Shown here piece by piece: positions 52,741 to 62,068 of a DNA stretch of 64,000 nucleotides. Source of the stretch: Oceanidesulfovibrio marinus (GTDB lineage: Bacteria; Desulfobacterota; Desulfovibrionia; Desulfovibrionales; Desulfovibrionaceae); assembly GCF_013085545.1 (NCBI RefSeq), contig NZ_CP039543.1, forward strand, positions 2,542,001 to 2,606,000, written 5' to 3'. Under the pieces are notes generated by a model. It did not search any database, was not told the origin of the DNA, and was given only the letters and a program-made list of their open reading frames with translations. The position numbers were made by a program, and so were the translations under genes. Each line of letters opens with the position of its first letter. The first letter of the stretch is position 1.

Positions 52741-52872
52741 GGGATTACAGCCAGCCGGGACCGTGCAGACCTGCCGAATCGACGGCAAGGAGTTCCGGAA
52801 AACCACGCCCCGGCCGCCTGCTCAATCGTGCTTTGCAGGGATGGCCGGAGTTGCAACCGAGTGGAGGTCGAA

Positions 52873-53097
52873 GTGAGCGGATCTGATAAATCAAGCGTCC
52901 GCATGACGCAGAATCACGAGTTATGCAAAGGATGCGGGTACTGCATCCTGCAGTGTCCCAAGGACGCCCTTTCCTTGTCCAGCACAGTAAACCGCAAGGG
53001 CTACAACGTCGTCGATCTTGACCAGGAAAAATGCATCCTGTGTGCGATCTGCTACACGGTCTGCCCTGATTCCGTATTTGAACGAGTGGAGGCCTAA
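52873..53097 (+). CDS. 2-oxoacid:ferredoxin oxidoreductase, ferredoxin (delta) subunit
   Basis: 74 residues from a GTG at 52873 with GGAGGTCGAA upstream; an in-frame ATG at 52903 is an alternative. Two [4Fe-4S] motifs: CKGCGYCILQCP and CILCAICYTVCP (residues ~18-29 and ~56-67). The subunit passes electrons from the catalytic TPP subunits to free ferredoxin. It opens the operon, with the alpha subunit starting 3 bp after its stop. Confidence 0.92.
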   Translation: MSGSDKSSVRMTQNHELCKGCGYCILQCPKDALSLSSTVNRKGYNVVDLDQEKCILCAICYTVCPDSVFERVEA

Positions 53098-53099
53098 TC

Positions 53100-54146
53100 A
53101 TGCCCAGACAACTCATGAAGGGCAACGACGCCCTCTCCGAGGCCGCAGTTCGCGCCGGTTGCCGCTTCTTTGGCGGCTACCCCATCACCCCCCAGAGCGA
53201 AATTCCCGAGTACCTCTCCTGGCGCATGCCGGAAGTCGGCGGCACCTTCATCCAGGCCGAATCCGAGCTCTCCGGCGTCAATATGGTCTACGGCGCGGCC
53301 GCCGCGGGCTTCCGGGCCATGACCAGCTCCTCCGGCCCCGGCTTCAGCCTGTTGCAAGAGGGCATCTCCTACATCGCCTCCGCCGAGCTCCCAGCCGTAT
53401 TTATCGACGTCCAGCGCTACGGCTCGGGCCTCGGCGACATTTTCCAGGCCCAGGGCGACTACTGGCAGGCCACGCGCGGCGGCGGCCACGGCGACTACCG
53501 CATGCTGGTCTACGCCCCGGCCTCCGTGCAGGAGAGCGTGGATCTCGTGTCCGTGGCGTTCGACAAGGCGGACCAGTACCGCAACCCGACCCTCATCCTT
53601 TCCGACGCCTCCATTGCCCAGATGATGGAGCCGGTTACGCTTCCCGAAATGAAGGAGCATGACCCGAACGCGGATTGGGCCGTACGCGGCAAGCACGGCA
53701 AGCCCTTCAAGCGCGTGACCTCGACCATGTACTACATCGAGGACTTCGACGCCTACATCAAGAATAAATACGACGAGATGGCTGATGCCGAGCAGCGCTG
53801 GGAATCCATCAAGGTCGACGACGCGGAGTTGGTCCTCGTGGCCTACGGCATCAGCTCCCGCATCTGCCAGGAAGCCGTCGAGATCGCCCGCAGCCAGGGC
53901 ATCCGCCTGGGCCTGCTCCGTCCCATCACCCTGTGGCCCTTCCCGGCCAAGGCCTTTGCCGAGGTCAACCCGGACGTAAAGGCATACCTGTCCGTGGAAC
54001 TGTGCGCCCTTCCGAAAATGGTGGAGGACGTCAGGCTCGCCAGCGAAATGAAAGCCCCGGTGGAGATCTTCCTCGGCGGCGCGCATATCCCTGAATCCTC
54101 CGCCATCGTCGAACGCGCGGTGGCCATTCTCAACGCACAGAGGTAG
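53100..54146 (+). CDS. 2-oxoacid:ferredoxin oxidoreductase, alpha subunit (VorB/KorA type)
   Basis: 348 residues. The N-terminal GNDALSEAAVRAGCRFFGGYPITPQSEI is the pyrimidine-binding domain motif of the POR/VOR/KOR alpha chain. AESELSGVNMVYGAAAAGFRAMTSSSGPG follows. The C-terminal domain has VAYGISSRICQEAVEIAR and GLLRPITLWPFP. With the beta, gamma and delta subunits it decarboxylates a 2-oxo acid to an acyl-CoA and reduces ferredoxin. The exact oxo acid cannot be read from the sequence. Confidence 0.93.
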   Translation: MPRQLMKGNDALSEAAVRAGCRFFGGYPITPQSEIPEYLSWRMPEVGGTFIQAESELSGVNMVYGAAAAGFRAMTSSSGPGFSLLQEGISYIASAELPAVFIDVQRYGSGLGDIFQAQGDYWQATRGGGHGDYRMLVYAPASVQESVDLVSVAFDKADQYRNPTLILSDASIAQMMEPVTLPEMKEHDPNADWAVRGKHGKPFKRVTSTMYYIEDFDAYIKNKYDEMADAEQRWESIKVDDAELVLVAYGISSRICQEAVEIARSQGIRLGLLRPITLWPFPAKAFAEVNPDVKAYLSVELCALPKMVEDVRLASEMKAPVEIFLGGAHIPESSAIVERAVAILNAQR

Positions 54147-54150
54147 TCAA

Positions 54151-54894
54151 ATGACGGAAAAACGTACCCCCAACCTCCTCGTCGAGCCGAACAAGTTCTG
54201 TCCCGGTTGCGGCCACGGCATCATCAACCGTGTCCTGGCCGAAGTGCTGGAAGAATCCGGCCTCGCGGATTACGCCGTCGGCTCCCTCGCCGTCGGTTGC
54301 TCCTGCCTGATGATGGACACCTTTGGCACGGACTGGGTGCAGGCCCCCCATGGCCGGGCCGCGGCCGTGGCCGTCGGCCTCAAGCGGATGCGGCCCGACT
54401 GCTGCATCTTCACCTACCAGGGCGACGGCGACTCCATGGCCATCGGCTTCTCCGAAACCCTCTATGCCGCCATCCGCAACGAAAACATCACGGCCATCCT
54501 CGTGAACAACGGCATCTTCGGCATGACCGGCGGCCAGATGGCCCCGACCTCCCTGCCCGGCCAGCGCACCACCACCTCGCCCAAGGGCCGAGACGCCGGC
54601 ACCACCGGGCAGCCGCTGAACATGGTCGACCAGATGAAGCACCTGCCCATCGGCTATCTGGCGCGCGGTTCCGTTGCCTCCGCCAAGGACATCAACAAAC
54701 TGAAGAAATACATCAAGGCCGCCATCGAGACCCAGATGAACGGCGGCGGATACTCCATGGTGGAAGTGCTCTCCTTCTGCCCCACCAACTGGAAGATGAG
54801 CATGGAAAAGAGCGTTGCCCACGTTCAGAACACGGTCAAAAACATCTTCCCCGTGGGTGAATTCGTTAAAAACGGAGAAAGAACTGATGCTTAG
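54151..54894 (+). CDS. 2-oxoacid:ferredoxin oxidoreductase, TPP-binding beta subunit
   Basis: 247 residues. CPGCGHGIINRVL at the N-terminus and the TPP motif YQGDGDSMAIG...NNGIFGMTGGQ (residues ~89-132) identify the subunit that holds thiamine diphosphate. GDGD and NN coordinate the metal and diphosphate. It starts 4 bp after the alpha gene and overlaps the gamma gene by 8 bp, so the three are translated together. Confidence 0.94.
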   Translation: MTEKRTPNLLVEPNKFCPGCGHGIINRVLAEVLEESGLADYAVGSLAVGCSCLMMDTFGTDWVQAPHGRAAAVAVGLKRMRPDCCIFTYQGDGDSMAIGFSETLYAAIRNENITAILVNNGIFGMTGGQMAPTSLPGQRTTTSPKGRDAGTTGQPLNMVDQMKHLPIGYLARGSVASAKDINKLKKYIKAAIETQMNGGGYSMVEVLSFCPTNWKMSMEKSVAHVQNTVKNIFPVGEFVKNGERTDA

Positions 54895-55423
54895 TATCAC
54901 TTGCGCAGGCTTTGGCGGACAGGGCGTGCTCACCGCTGGTTTGTTGCTGGCCCATGTCTCCATGGAGTCCGGCAAGGAGATCACCTGGGTTCCGTCCTAC
55001 GGCTCCGAGATGCGCGGTGGCACGGCCAGCTGCCGGCTGCGGATCGGCGACGAGCCCATCCTGAACCCCTACTTCAGCACCATCGACGCCCTCATCGGCA
55101 TGAACCAGGACTCCGTGGACACCTTTCAGGACGCCATCGCGCCTGGCGGGCTTCTCATCGCCAACTCCAGCATGGTCCAGGGCGGGGCGTTCCGCGACGA
55201 CATCCGCGTCATCGAGCTCCCGGCCACCGAGATCGCCGGCGAGCTGAAGAACCCGCGCGGGGCCAACCTCGTCATGCTCGGCGCTGTCATTGGAGCCACC
55301 GGCATGGTTGATTCCAACGAATTTGCGGACGGCATCGACGCCTACTTCTACAAGAAGGGGCGCAACAACCCACTCAACCGGGAATGCTTCATGCGCGGCG
55401 TGCTGGCCGCCGCCAGCGCCTAG
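54887..55423 (+). CDS. 2-oxoacid:ferredoxin oxidoreductase, gamma subunit
   Basis: 178 residues. CAGFGGQGVLTAGLLLA (residues 6-22), SYGSEMRGGTASC (~40) and MLGAVIGATG (~140) are diagnostic for the gamma chain, which helps bind CoA. The ATG at 54887 follows GGAGAAAGAACTG, inside the end of the beta gene. Confidence 0.93.
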   Translation: MLSITCAGFGGQGVLTAGLLLAHVSMESGKEITWVPSYGSEMRGGTASCRLRIGDEPILNPYFSTIDALIGMNQDSVDTFQDAIAPGGLLIANSSMVQGGAFRDDIRVIELPATEIAGELKNPRGANLVMLGAVIGATGMVDSNEFADGIDAYFYKKGRNNPLNRECFMRGVLAAASA

Positions 55424-55434
55424 GAGATCACGCC

Positions 55435-57528
55435 ATGAGCATGGAAAAACTCCTGTCCCCGAAAACCGTCGCCATTGTCGGCGCGAGTGAAAAGGAAGGT
55501 TTTGGCGGCGACACTTGCCGCAACGTCCTTTCCTACGCGAACCCCGACAACGTGTACTTCGTCAACCCCAAACGGGACGAGGTGTTTGGTAGGCCGTGCT
55601 GCCACAGCATAGCGGACATTCCGGTCGACATCGACCTCGTGGTGCTCTGCACCCCGCAGAAGACCATCGAGCCGCTGCTGCGGGAAGCGGCAGCCAAGGG
55701 AGCGGGCGGCGCCGTGGTTTACGCCAGCGGCTACTCCGAGGTCGGCACCCCGGAGGGCGTCGCGGCCGAAGAAAGTCTGAAAGCCCTCTGCGCTGAGCTC
55801 GACATCTCCCTTATGGGACCCAACTGCGCAGGATTCATCAACTACATAGATCGGGTCGTCGGCTTCGCCTTCATCTCGGACGAGCGCGACCGCACCGGCT
55901 CCGTGGGGTTCGTTTCCCAAAGCGGCCAGCTCTGCCTCTCGTTCATGGACAACAAGTCCATGCGGTTCTCCTACTCCATATCCTCGGGCAACAGCTCGGT
56001 GGTAACCATGGAGGACTATCTGGACTACCTGATCGACGATGCGCACACCAAGGTCGTGGGCCTCTACCTGGAAGGCGTCACCCAGCCCGAAAAGTTTGAG
56101 AAGGCGTTGCGCAAGGCGGCCCAAATGCGCAAACCCGTCGTGGTCCTCAAGGCCGGGCGGAGCGAAAAGGGCAGCAAGGTCGCGGCGTCCCACACCGGCT
56201 CCCTCTCCGGCGCCGACGTCATCTATGACGCCCTTTTCCAAAAGTTCGGCGTAATCCGCGTCAACGACGCGGAAGAACTGCTGGCCACCACCCAATTGTT
56301 TGCAACCTTGCCAACCCTGCCCCGGCAGGCCGGCCTCGCCTCCATCAACCTTTCGGGAGGCGAAACCGGCATCTGCGCCGACATGGGAGAGATGGCGGGA
56401 ATCGAATACCCCGATTTCGAGGAAGAGACGCTCGAAAAGTTGCGCGCTTTGCTGCCCTCCTATGCGAGCCCGGCCAACCCGTTGGATACCACGGCGACGA
56501 TCTCCTATGACGCCGAAGTGTACGCATCGGTTCTGCAGACCGTCATGGACGATCCCAACGTAGGCCTTGTGGTGATCGGCTACACCCTGCTCCACGAGAT
56601 CGCGGACCCGTGCATCCATCACATGGCCAAGGGCATCGAGAGCGTCGTCAAAAACGGCCGGGCCAAGCCCATGGTCATGCTTCCGTTCTTCGAGAACTCC
56701 CGGAACCCGGAGTACCTCGACAAATTGAACGGCCTGGGCGTCCCGGTTCTGCCGCCGCCCACCTACGGGTTCGCCGCCCTGCGCCACCTCGTCGACTTCA
56801 TCGGCTACGACCCTGATGAAAACACCCTGGAGCTGGCCATTCCCGAGAAGACGGAGGCCACGGGCCGCCGGACGCTTTCCGAATTCGAGAGCGCGTCCAT
56901 CCTGCGCGAGTACGGCGTGCGCACCCCGGAGGGCAGCGTTGTCGACACCCCGGAGGCCGCGGCCAAGACGGCGGATTCCCTCGGCTACCCCGTGGTCATG
57001 AAGATCGCCTCCGCCGACATCGCGCACAAGTCGGACATGGGTGGCGTGGCCCTGAACATCAAAAGCGCAGACGAAGCACGCGAAGCCTTCGAGCGCATCA
57101 TGGGCAACGCCCGCACGTATGCGCCGGACGCCCGGGTGGATGGCGTCTACATCCAGAAGATGCTCCCCCCAGGCGTGGAGGTCATCATCGGCGTGAACAG
57201 CGACCCCCAGTTCGGCCCGGCCGTGCTGGTGGGCCTCGGCGGCATCTTCGTGGAGATCTTCCGCGATACGTCGCTGCGCCCCGCCCCCTTCGGAAAGGAC
57301 GAGGCCAGGCGCATGCTCAAGCGGCTGAAGGCCTTCCCGCTCTTCAACGGATACCGGGGCCAGGAGGCACTGGACGTTGAGGCGCTGGCAGAAACGATCG
57401 CGGGCGTGGCCCGACTCGCCGCCGAACGGCGCAACGAAATCGTCGAGCTCGATATCAACCCCGTGTTTGTCTACGGCAAAGGCAAAGGAATCTGCGCTGC
57501 GGACGCTCTTGTCGTGGTGAAGGATTAA
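55435..57528 (+). CDS. ADP-forming acyl-CoA synthetase, fused alpha-beta
   Basis: 697 residues. The alpha part (~1-460) has the CoA-binding start KTVAIVGASEKEG, MGPNCAGFINY, FVSQSGQLC and the catalytic His region SHTGSLSGAD (~245). The beta part (~470-697) is an ATP-grasp domain (SASILREYGVRTPEG; HKSDMGGVALNI; DINPVFVYGKG). It turns acyl-CoA, ADP and phosphate into acid, CoA and ATP. Directly downstream of the oxidoreductase genes, it would make ATP from the acyl-CoA they release. The ATG at 55435 follows TAGGAGATCACGCC. Confidence 0.93.
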   Translation: MSMEKLLSPKTVAIVGASEKEGFGGDTCRNVLSYANPDNVYFVNPKRDEVFGRPCCHSIADIPVDIDLVVLCTPQKTIEPLLREAAAKGAGGAVVYASGYSEVGTPEGVAAEESLKALCAELDISLMGPNCAGFINYIDRVVGFAFISDERDRTGSVGFVSQSGQLCLSFMDNKSMRFSYSISSGNSSVVTMEDYLDYLIDDAHTKVVGLYLEGVTQPEKFEKALRKAAQMRKPVVVLKAGRSEKGSKVAASHTGSLSGADVIYDALFQKFGVIRVNDAEELLATTQLFATLPTLPRQAGLASINLSGGETGICADMGEMAGIEYPDFEEETLEKLRALLPSYASPANPLDTTATISYDAEVYASVLQTVMDDPNVGLVVIGYTLLHEIADPCIHHMAKGIESVVKNGRAKPMVMLPFFENSRNPEYLDKLNGLGVPVLPPPTYGFAALRHLVDFIGYDPDENTLELAIPEKTEATGRRTLSEFESASILREYGVRTPEGSVVDTPEAAAKTADSLGYPVVMKIASADIAHKSDMGGVALNIKSADEAREAFERIMGNARTYAPDARVDGVYIQKMLPPGVEVIIGVNSDPQFGPAVLVGLGGIFVEIFRDTSLRPAPFGKDEARRMLKRLKAFPLFNGYRGQEALDVEALAETIAGVARLAAERRNEIVELDINPVFVYGKGKGICAADALVVVKD

Positions 57529-57579
57529 AACCCCGGCGCCCCTGGTGCGCCGCCAAACATAGGTTTTCAGGAGGTTGGC

Positions 57580-58827
57580 ATGAATCTGTTCAGGAAATAC
57601 TTCGTGTTGTTCGCGCTTTCGCTCGGGTATGCCGCCAGTTACATGTTGCCGTACATCAAATACGTCTTCTACGACCAGCTGCTGGAAGGGGTCGGCTGCA
57701 ACAACGAGCAGGCGGGCTTCCTGCTTACCGTGTACACCATCACCGCGCTGATCTTGTACATTCCCGGCGGCTGGGTCGCCGACAAGTTCAAGGCCAAATA
57801 CGTTCTCGTGATCTCCCTGTTCGCCACGGGTATTCTCAACTTTGCCTTTGCCCTCAACATGAACTACTCGTTCGCCCTGATCGTCTGGGTCCTTCTGGCA
57901 TTCAGCACCGCCTTCGCGTTCTGGTCGGGCATCATCAAGGCCATCCGCCTGCTTGGCAACGCGACTGAGCAGGGCAAGCTTTACGGATTCTTCAGCTCCG
58001 GCGTAGGGGCGTTTTCGGCTATCACCTCCTCCGTCGCCCTTTATGTCTACGGCCTTTTTGCCGCCAACGCCGTGGCCGGCCTCAAGGGCGTCATCTACGT
58101 GCAGGGGGCGACCTGTATTCTCTCCTCGATCATCGTGTTTTTCTTCTTCCAGGAAGCCAAAGATGCCGCCACGGAATCGAATGACGACAAGTTCAAGACC
58201 AGCGACATCCTCATCGTGCTGAAGAACCCCATGACCTGGGCCATCTCCATCCTGATCTTCTGCGGTCACGGCATCTACACCAGCACCTCCTACTTCAACC
58301 CATACATGACCCAGGTCATCGGCGTGACCATGACTTTTTCGGGCATGCTCGCCATCGTGCGCACCCATGTGCTCCGCCTGACCTGCGGCCCGCTCGGGGG
58401 CATCTTTGCGGACAAGCTGAAGTCTCCGGCACTGGTCATCATCAGCTGTTTCGCGCTGATGACCTCCATCCTGGTGATCTTCATGCTGCTGCCCGTCGGC
58501 ACCAGCGCCACCGTGGTCATCGGCCTCCAGCTCCTGCTCGCCGCCGTGACCTTCACCTGCTACTCGATCCTCTACTCCTGCATCGAGGAGGTCGGCATTC
58601 CCCGACGGTTCACAGGCACGACCGTGGCGGTGGCTTCCATGATCGGCTATCTGCCTGACATGATTTACAACCCGCTCTTCGGCATCTGGCTCGATAAGTT
58701 CGGCAACACCGGCTACCTGTACATCTTCAGCTTCCTTGCCGCGTCCGGCGTCATCGGCCTCGTTTCGGCCCTGCTCATCCGGCGCCACAGCGTCTCCGCC
58801 GTACGGGCGGCTGCCCAGGCAGCGTAA
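57580..58827 (+). CDS. MFS transporter
   Basis: 415 residues with about twelve membrane helices. The intracellular loop GGWVADKFKAKYVL between helices 2 and 3 is the MFS signature; a second, GGIFADKLKSP, marks the second half. The substrate is probably the organic acid handled by this operon, such as an oxo or hydroxy acid. The ribosome site CAGGAGGTTGGC precedes the ATG. Confidence 0.9.
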   Translation: MNLFRKYFVLFALSLGYAASYMLPYIKYVFYDQLLEGVGCNNEQAGFLLTVYTITALILYIPGGWVADKFKAKYVLVISLFATGILNFAFALNMNYSFALIVWVLLAFSTAFAFWSGIIKAIRLLGNATEQGKLYGFFSSGVGAFSAITSSVALYVYGLFAANAVAGLKGVIYVQGATCILSSIIVFFFFQEAKDAATESNDDKFKTSDILIVLKNPMTWAISILIFCGHGIYTSTSYFNPYMTQVIGVTMTFSGMLAIVRTHVLRLTCGPLGGIFADKLKSPALVIISCFALMTSILVIFMLLPVGTSATVVIGLQLLLAAVTFTCYSILYSCIEEVGIPRRFTGTTVAVASMIGYLPDMIYNPLFGIWLDKFGNTGYLYIFSFLAASGVIGLVSALLIRRHSVSAVRAAAQAA

Positions 58828-58892
58828 CCGCGTAACAAGCATCGGCCGGGCAGGCCCGCCCTGTCCGGCCTTATGCAACAAGAGAAGGTGGC

Positions 58893-60305
58893 ATGGAAGC
58901 GATCGACTACACAGTGCTTGTGCTCTACTTCTGCACGTTGCTCGCCATAGCCGTCCACGCGAACAGAAAGCAGAAGACCACGGAAGACTACTACGTCGGC
59001 GGGCGCGGCGTGGGCACCCTGTCGCTGGCGGCCCTCTGGATGTCGTCGTGGGTGGGCGGCGCCGCCATCATGGGAACGGCGGAGAAGTCCTACCAGATCG
59101 GCATCTCCTCTCTCTGGTACCCGTTCAGCATGTTCAGCGGTTTCATCTTTTTCGCGCTCATCTTTGCCGGCCGGATCAAGGAGCTGGGCGACACGCATCG
59201 CCACATCACCTATCCGGACCTCATCGAGCAACGGTACGACACCAAGGTCCGCCTCGTCAGCACAGTCACCACAATCCTGGCCTACATAGGCTATACCGCC
59301 AGCCAGCTCCTGAGCGCAGCCCAGATCATAACCTCCATCACCGGAATCAGCCTCACCTACTCTTTCCTTGTCGCCACGACCGTCACCATCTCCTACACCT
59401 CCATAGGTGGTTTCTTCGCCATAGAAAAAACCGACCGCTTCCAGACGCTGCTCGTCATCATAGGCGTCTCGGGCGTGGCGGTTCCCCTGACGTGGCATTC
59501 GCTCGGAGGCGTCTCCCGCCTCTCCACCGAGCTGCCTGCCGACTTCTTCCAATTCGGCGCCTGGGGCTGGGGAAGCATTCTCGCCATGTTCATCAGCATG
59601 GTGCTCACGTTCTTCACGTCCATGGACAGCTACACGCGCTGCTATGCCGCCAAGACGGAGCGAGCCGCACGTAACGGCACGCTGCTCGCCGCCCTCATCG
59701 TCCTGTGCATATCCGTCTCCATCAGCTTTCTCGGCATAAGCGCCAAGCTCATCATCCCAACCGGAGAGGACGGCACGTCCACGTTGATCCGGCTCATCAT
59801 TCACGTCTTCCCCGCCGGCGTGAAAGGGGTGATGCTGGTGGCCATCCTCTCGGCGATCATGTCCACGGCGGACACCTGCATCCTGTCCGCCTCCGCCAAC
59901 CTGACCCGCGACGTCTACCAGCGATTCATCAACCCCAAGGCGCAGCAGGCAAAGGTCATGCGGCTGAGCATCGCCAGCTCCATCCTGGTGGGCGTGGTCG
60001 GCGCACTGGTGGGCTGGTATTCCAAGAGCATCATAGACTTGTTGATCATGGCCTTCACCATCAATTCGGCCGGCCTGTTCCTCCCGACCATCGGCGTCCT
60101 GTTCTGGAAACGAGCCACCTCAAAAGCCGCCTTCTGGAGCATCAGCGTTTCCCTCGTGACGGTCATCGGCTGGTATCTGGCCAGGGGAGCGTTTCCCGAG
60201 TCTCCGCTCTTTTCCATCGACCCAGTCTGGCCCGGCCTGCTGGCTTCCGCCCTGTTTTTCTTCACTCCCAGCCTCGCGGCCTCCCGGCTGCAGGAGGCGG
60301 AATAA
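58893..60305 (+). CDS. Sodium:solute symporter (SSS family)
   Basis: 470 residues, about thirteen helices. The N-terminus TVLVLYFCTLLAIAVHANRKQKTTEDYYVGGR is the SSS hallmark (YYVGGR), and SASANLTRDVYQRFINP is the family's conserved later motif. It imports a solute, often a carboxylate or amino acid, with Na+. It is the second transporter in this operon; the two may bring in different substrates. Confidence 0.92.
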   Translation: MEAIDYTVLVLYFCTLLAIAVHANRKQKTTEDYYVGGRGVGTLSLAALWMSSWVGGAAIMGTAEKSYQIGISSLWYPFSMFSGFIFFALIFAGRIKELGDTHRHITYPDLIEQRYDTKVRLVSTVTTILAYIGYTASQLLSAAQIITSITGISLTYSFLVATTVTISYTSIGGFFAIEKTDRFQTLLVIIGVSGVAVPLTWHSLGGVSRLSTELPADFFQFGAWGWGSILAMFISMVLTFFTSMDSYTRCYAAKTERAARNGTLLAALIVLCISVSISFLGISAKLIIPTGEDGTSTLIRLIIHVFPAGVKGVMLVAILSAIMSTADTCILSASANLTRDVYQRFINPKAQQAKVMRLSIASSILVGVVGALVGWYSKSIIDLLIMAFTINSAGLFLPTIGVLFWKRATSKAAFWSISVSLVTVIGWYLARGAFPESPLFSIDPVWPGLLASALFFFTPSLAASRLQEAE

Positions 60306-60650
60306 ATGCTCGGCGTCGCACTGTTGAAGAACTGCTGGGTGCAGCTCTACTCCGCCATCATGCTGGAGCTCGGCGGAACCATGGCCATCAAGTATTCCCA
60401 GGGGTTCTCCAGGCTCATCCCCTCAATCTGCGTGATCGGGCTCTATTCCGCCTCGTTCTACTTCATGAGCCAGGCCGTAAAAAAAATCGAACTCGGCGTC
60501 GCCTATGCCGTCTGGTCTGGCGTCGGCATCGTCGCGACCTCCGTGCTCGGCGTACTCCTGTTCCACGAAAGCATCACTCTCAGAAAATTCATCAGCATCG
60601 CAGTCATCCTGATCGGCGTCGTCTCGCTCAACCTGGCGACAACGGAGTAG
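60306..60650 (+). CDS. Small multidrug resistance (SMR/EmrE-like) membrane protein
   Basis: 114 residues with four membrane helices. The essential membrane Glu of SMR proteins is kept in the first helix (MLELGGTMAIKYSQGF, compare AEVIGTTLMKFSEGF in EmrE). AVWSGVGIVATSVLG is the conserved third-helix motif. The ATG immediately follows the SSS stop, with GGAGGCGGAA as ribosome site. SMR proteins act as dimers and export cations such as guanidinium or polyamines. A role in this catabolic operon is unexpected. Confidence 0.9.
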   Translation: MLGVALLKNCWVQLYSAIMLELGGTMAIKYSQGFSRLIPSICVIGLYSASFYFMSQAVKKIELGVAYAVWSGVGIVATSVLGVLLFHESITLRKFISIAVILIGVVSLNLATTE

Positions 60651-60688
60651 CAACGTCTATCAACCCACAACTTCATGTTGGAGCATGT

Positions 60689-62065
60689 ATGCTGCACCAA
60701 GAATTCATCCATAAACTCGAAGACCTCCTTGGCAAGGACCGCTGCACCTTCTCCCCGGAGGACATGGTCGCCTACTCCTATGACGCCAACCCGGAAAAAC
60801 GCGCCCAGCCCGAAGGCATGGTTTCGCCCAAAAACAAGGAAGAAGTGGCTGAAATCATGAAGCTCGCGTATGCGTACGACGTCCCTGTCACGCCCCGCGG
60901 CGGCGGCAGCGGCTACACCGGCGGCTGCGTCCCGGTCCAGGGCGGCATCGTCATGGCCATGGACCGCTTCAACAGGATTCTTGAAATCGACCGGGACAAC
61001 TTCATCGTCATTGTAGAGCCCGGCGTGGTCGTCCAGGATCTCCAGGCAGAGGTGGACCGCATCGGCCAGATGTACCCGCCGGACCCCGCCTCCGTCGCCT
61101 TCGCCACCATCGGCGGCAACATCGCGGAAAACGCGGGCGGCATCCGCGCCGCCAAGTACGGCGTGACCAAACACTACGTCATGGGGCTGGAAGTGGTCCT
61201 GCCCACGGGCGAGATCGTCAGGACGGGCTCCAAATGCGTCAAGGACGTGGCTGGCTACAACCTGACCGAACTCTTCGTCGGCTCCGAAGGCACCCTCGGC
61301 ATTATCACCAAAGCCGTGCTCAAGGTCGTGCCCAAGCCGGAAGCCCGCCGGACCATGACCGCCACATTCTCCACTCTGGAAAAGGCCGCCGAGGCCGTCA
61401 GCGCCATCTATGCCACCGGCGTCCGCCCCGCCACCCTCGAGTTCCTGGACCGCATCTCGCTGGAAGCCGTGGAAAAGGCCATCGCCTTCGGCGCAAAGCC
61501 CGAGGAAGGCGCGCTGCTGCTCATCGAGGTCGACGGCTCGGACCACGCTCTCGACGCCGAGGTGGAGAAAATCCAGACCGCCTGCGAGCAGTGCGGCGTC
61601 ATCACCTTCAGGAAAGCGCAATCGGACGAGGACCGCGAAGACCTCTGGAAGGCGAGGCGGGCCCTCTCCTTCGCCCTGTGCGAGATAGCCACGGAATGGG
61701 AGGATGACGATATCTCGGTCCCCATCGCCCGCATTCCGGCAATGATCCGCAAGCTCGACCAGATCGCCGAACGGCACCACATCATCATCGCCAACTTCGG
61801 CCATTATGGCGACGGCAACATACACATCGGCATGACCACCGGGAAAAACGGCGGTCCCTTCCCCATGAAGGCCAAACAGGAAGTGGTCGCGGCGGTGGTG
61901 GAGCTCGAAGGCCGCATCGCCGCGGAGCACGGCATCGGCTGCGTCAAGGTGGAGAACCTGCACTGGAACATAGATGAACCGACCATGAACCTGATGCGCC
62001 GCTTCAAGACGCTGCTCGACCCCAAGGGGTTGCTCAATCCGGGCAAAGTCATGCCCAAGGGATAA
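60689..62065 (+). CDS. FAD-linked 2-hydroxyacid oxidase/dehydrogenase (GlcD-like)
   Basis: 458 residues. The FAD-binding PP-loop PRGGGSGYTGGCVPVQGG (~70-87) and IGGNIAENAGGIRAAKYGVTKHYVMG (in part; ~135-155) are GlcD-type. The C-terminus has the substrate-side FGHYGDGNIHIGM and HGIGCVK. Members oxidise glycolate, D-lactate or similar hydroxyacids to 2-oxo acids. The ATG at 60689 follows TTGGAGCATGT. The next gene encodes its Fe-S partner. The product 2-oxo acid is the natural substrate of the operon's oxidoreductase. Confidence 0.93.
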   Translation: MLHQEFIHKLEDLLGKDRCTFSPEDMVAYSYDANPEKRAQPEGMVSPKNKEEVAEIMKLAYAYDVPVTPRGGGSGYTGGCVPVQGGIVMAMDRFNRILEIDRDNFIVIVEPGVVVQDLQAEVDRIGQMYPPDPASVAFATIGGNIAENAGGIRAAKYGVTKHYVMGLEVVLPTGEIVRTGSKCVKDVAGYNLTELFVGSEGTLGIITKAVLKVVPKPEARRTMTATFSTLEKAAEAVSAIYATGVRPATLEFLDRISLEAVEKAIAFGAKPEEGALLLIEVDGSDHALDAEVEKIQTACEQCGVITFRKAQSDEDREDLWKARRALSFALCEIATEWEDDDISVPIARIPAMIRKLDQIAERHHIIIANFGHYGDGNIHIGMTTGKNGGPFPMKAKQEVVAAVVELEGRIAAEHGIGCVKVENLHWNIDEPTMNLMRRFKTLLDPKGLLNPGKVMPKG

Positions 62066-62068
62066 GCC

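Noticed and set aside
52602-52904. A 100-residue minus-strand frame in the iclR-ferredoxin spacer
   Set aside because: It runs through the promoter, palindrome and the ferredoxin start, and shows no protein features.
55420-58881. An 1153-residue minus-strand open frame across the acyl-CoA synthetase and MFS genes
   Set aside because: It is opposite two well-supported genes and has no domain features; a mirror of biased codons.
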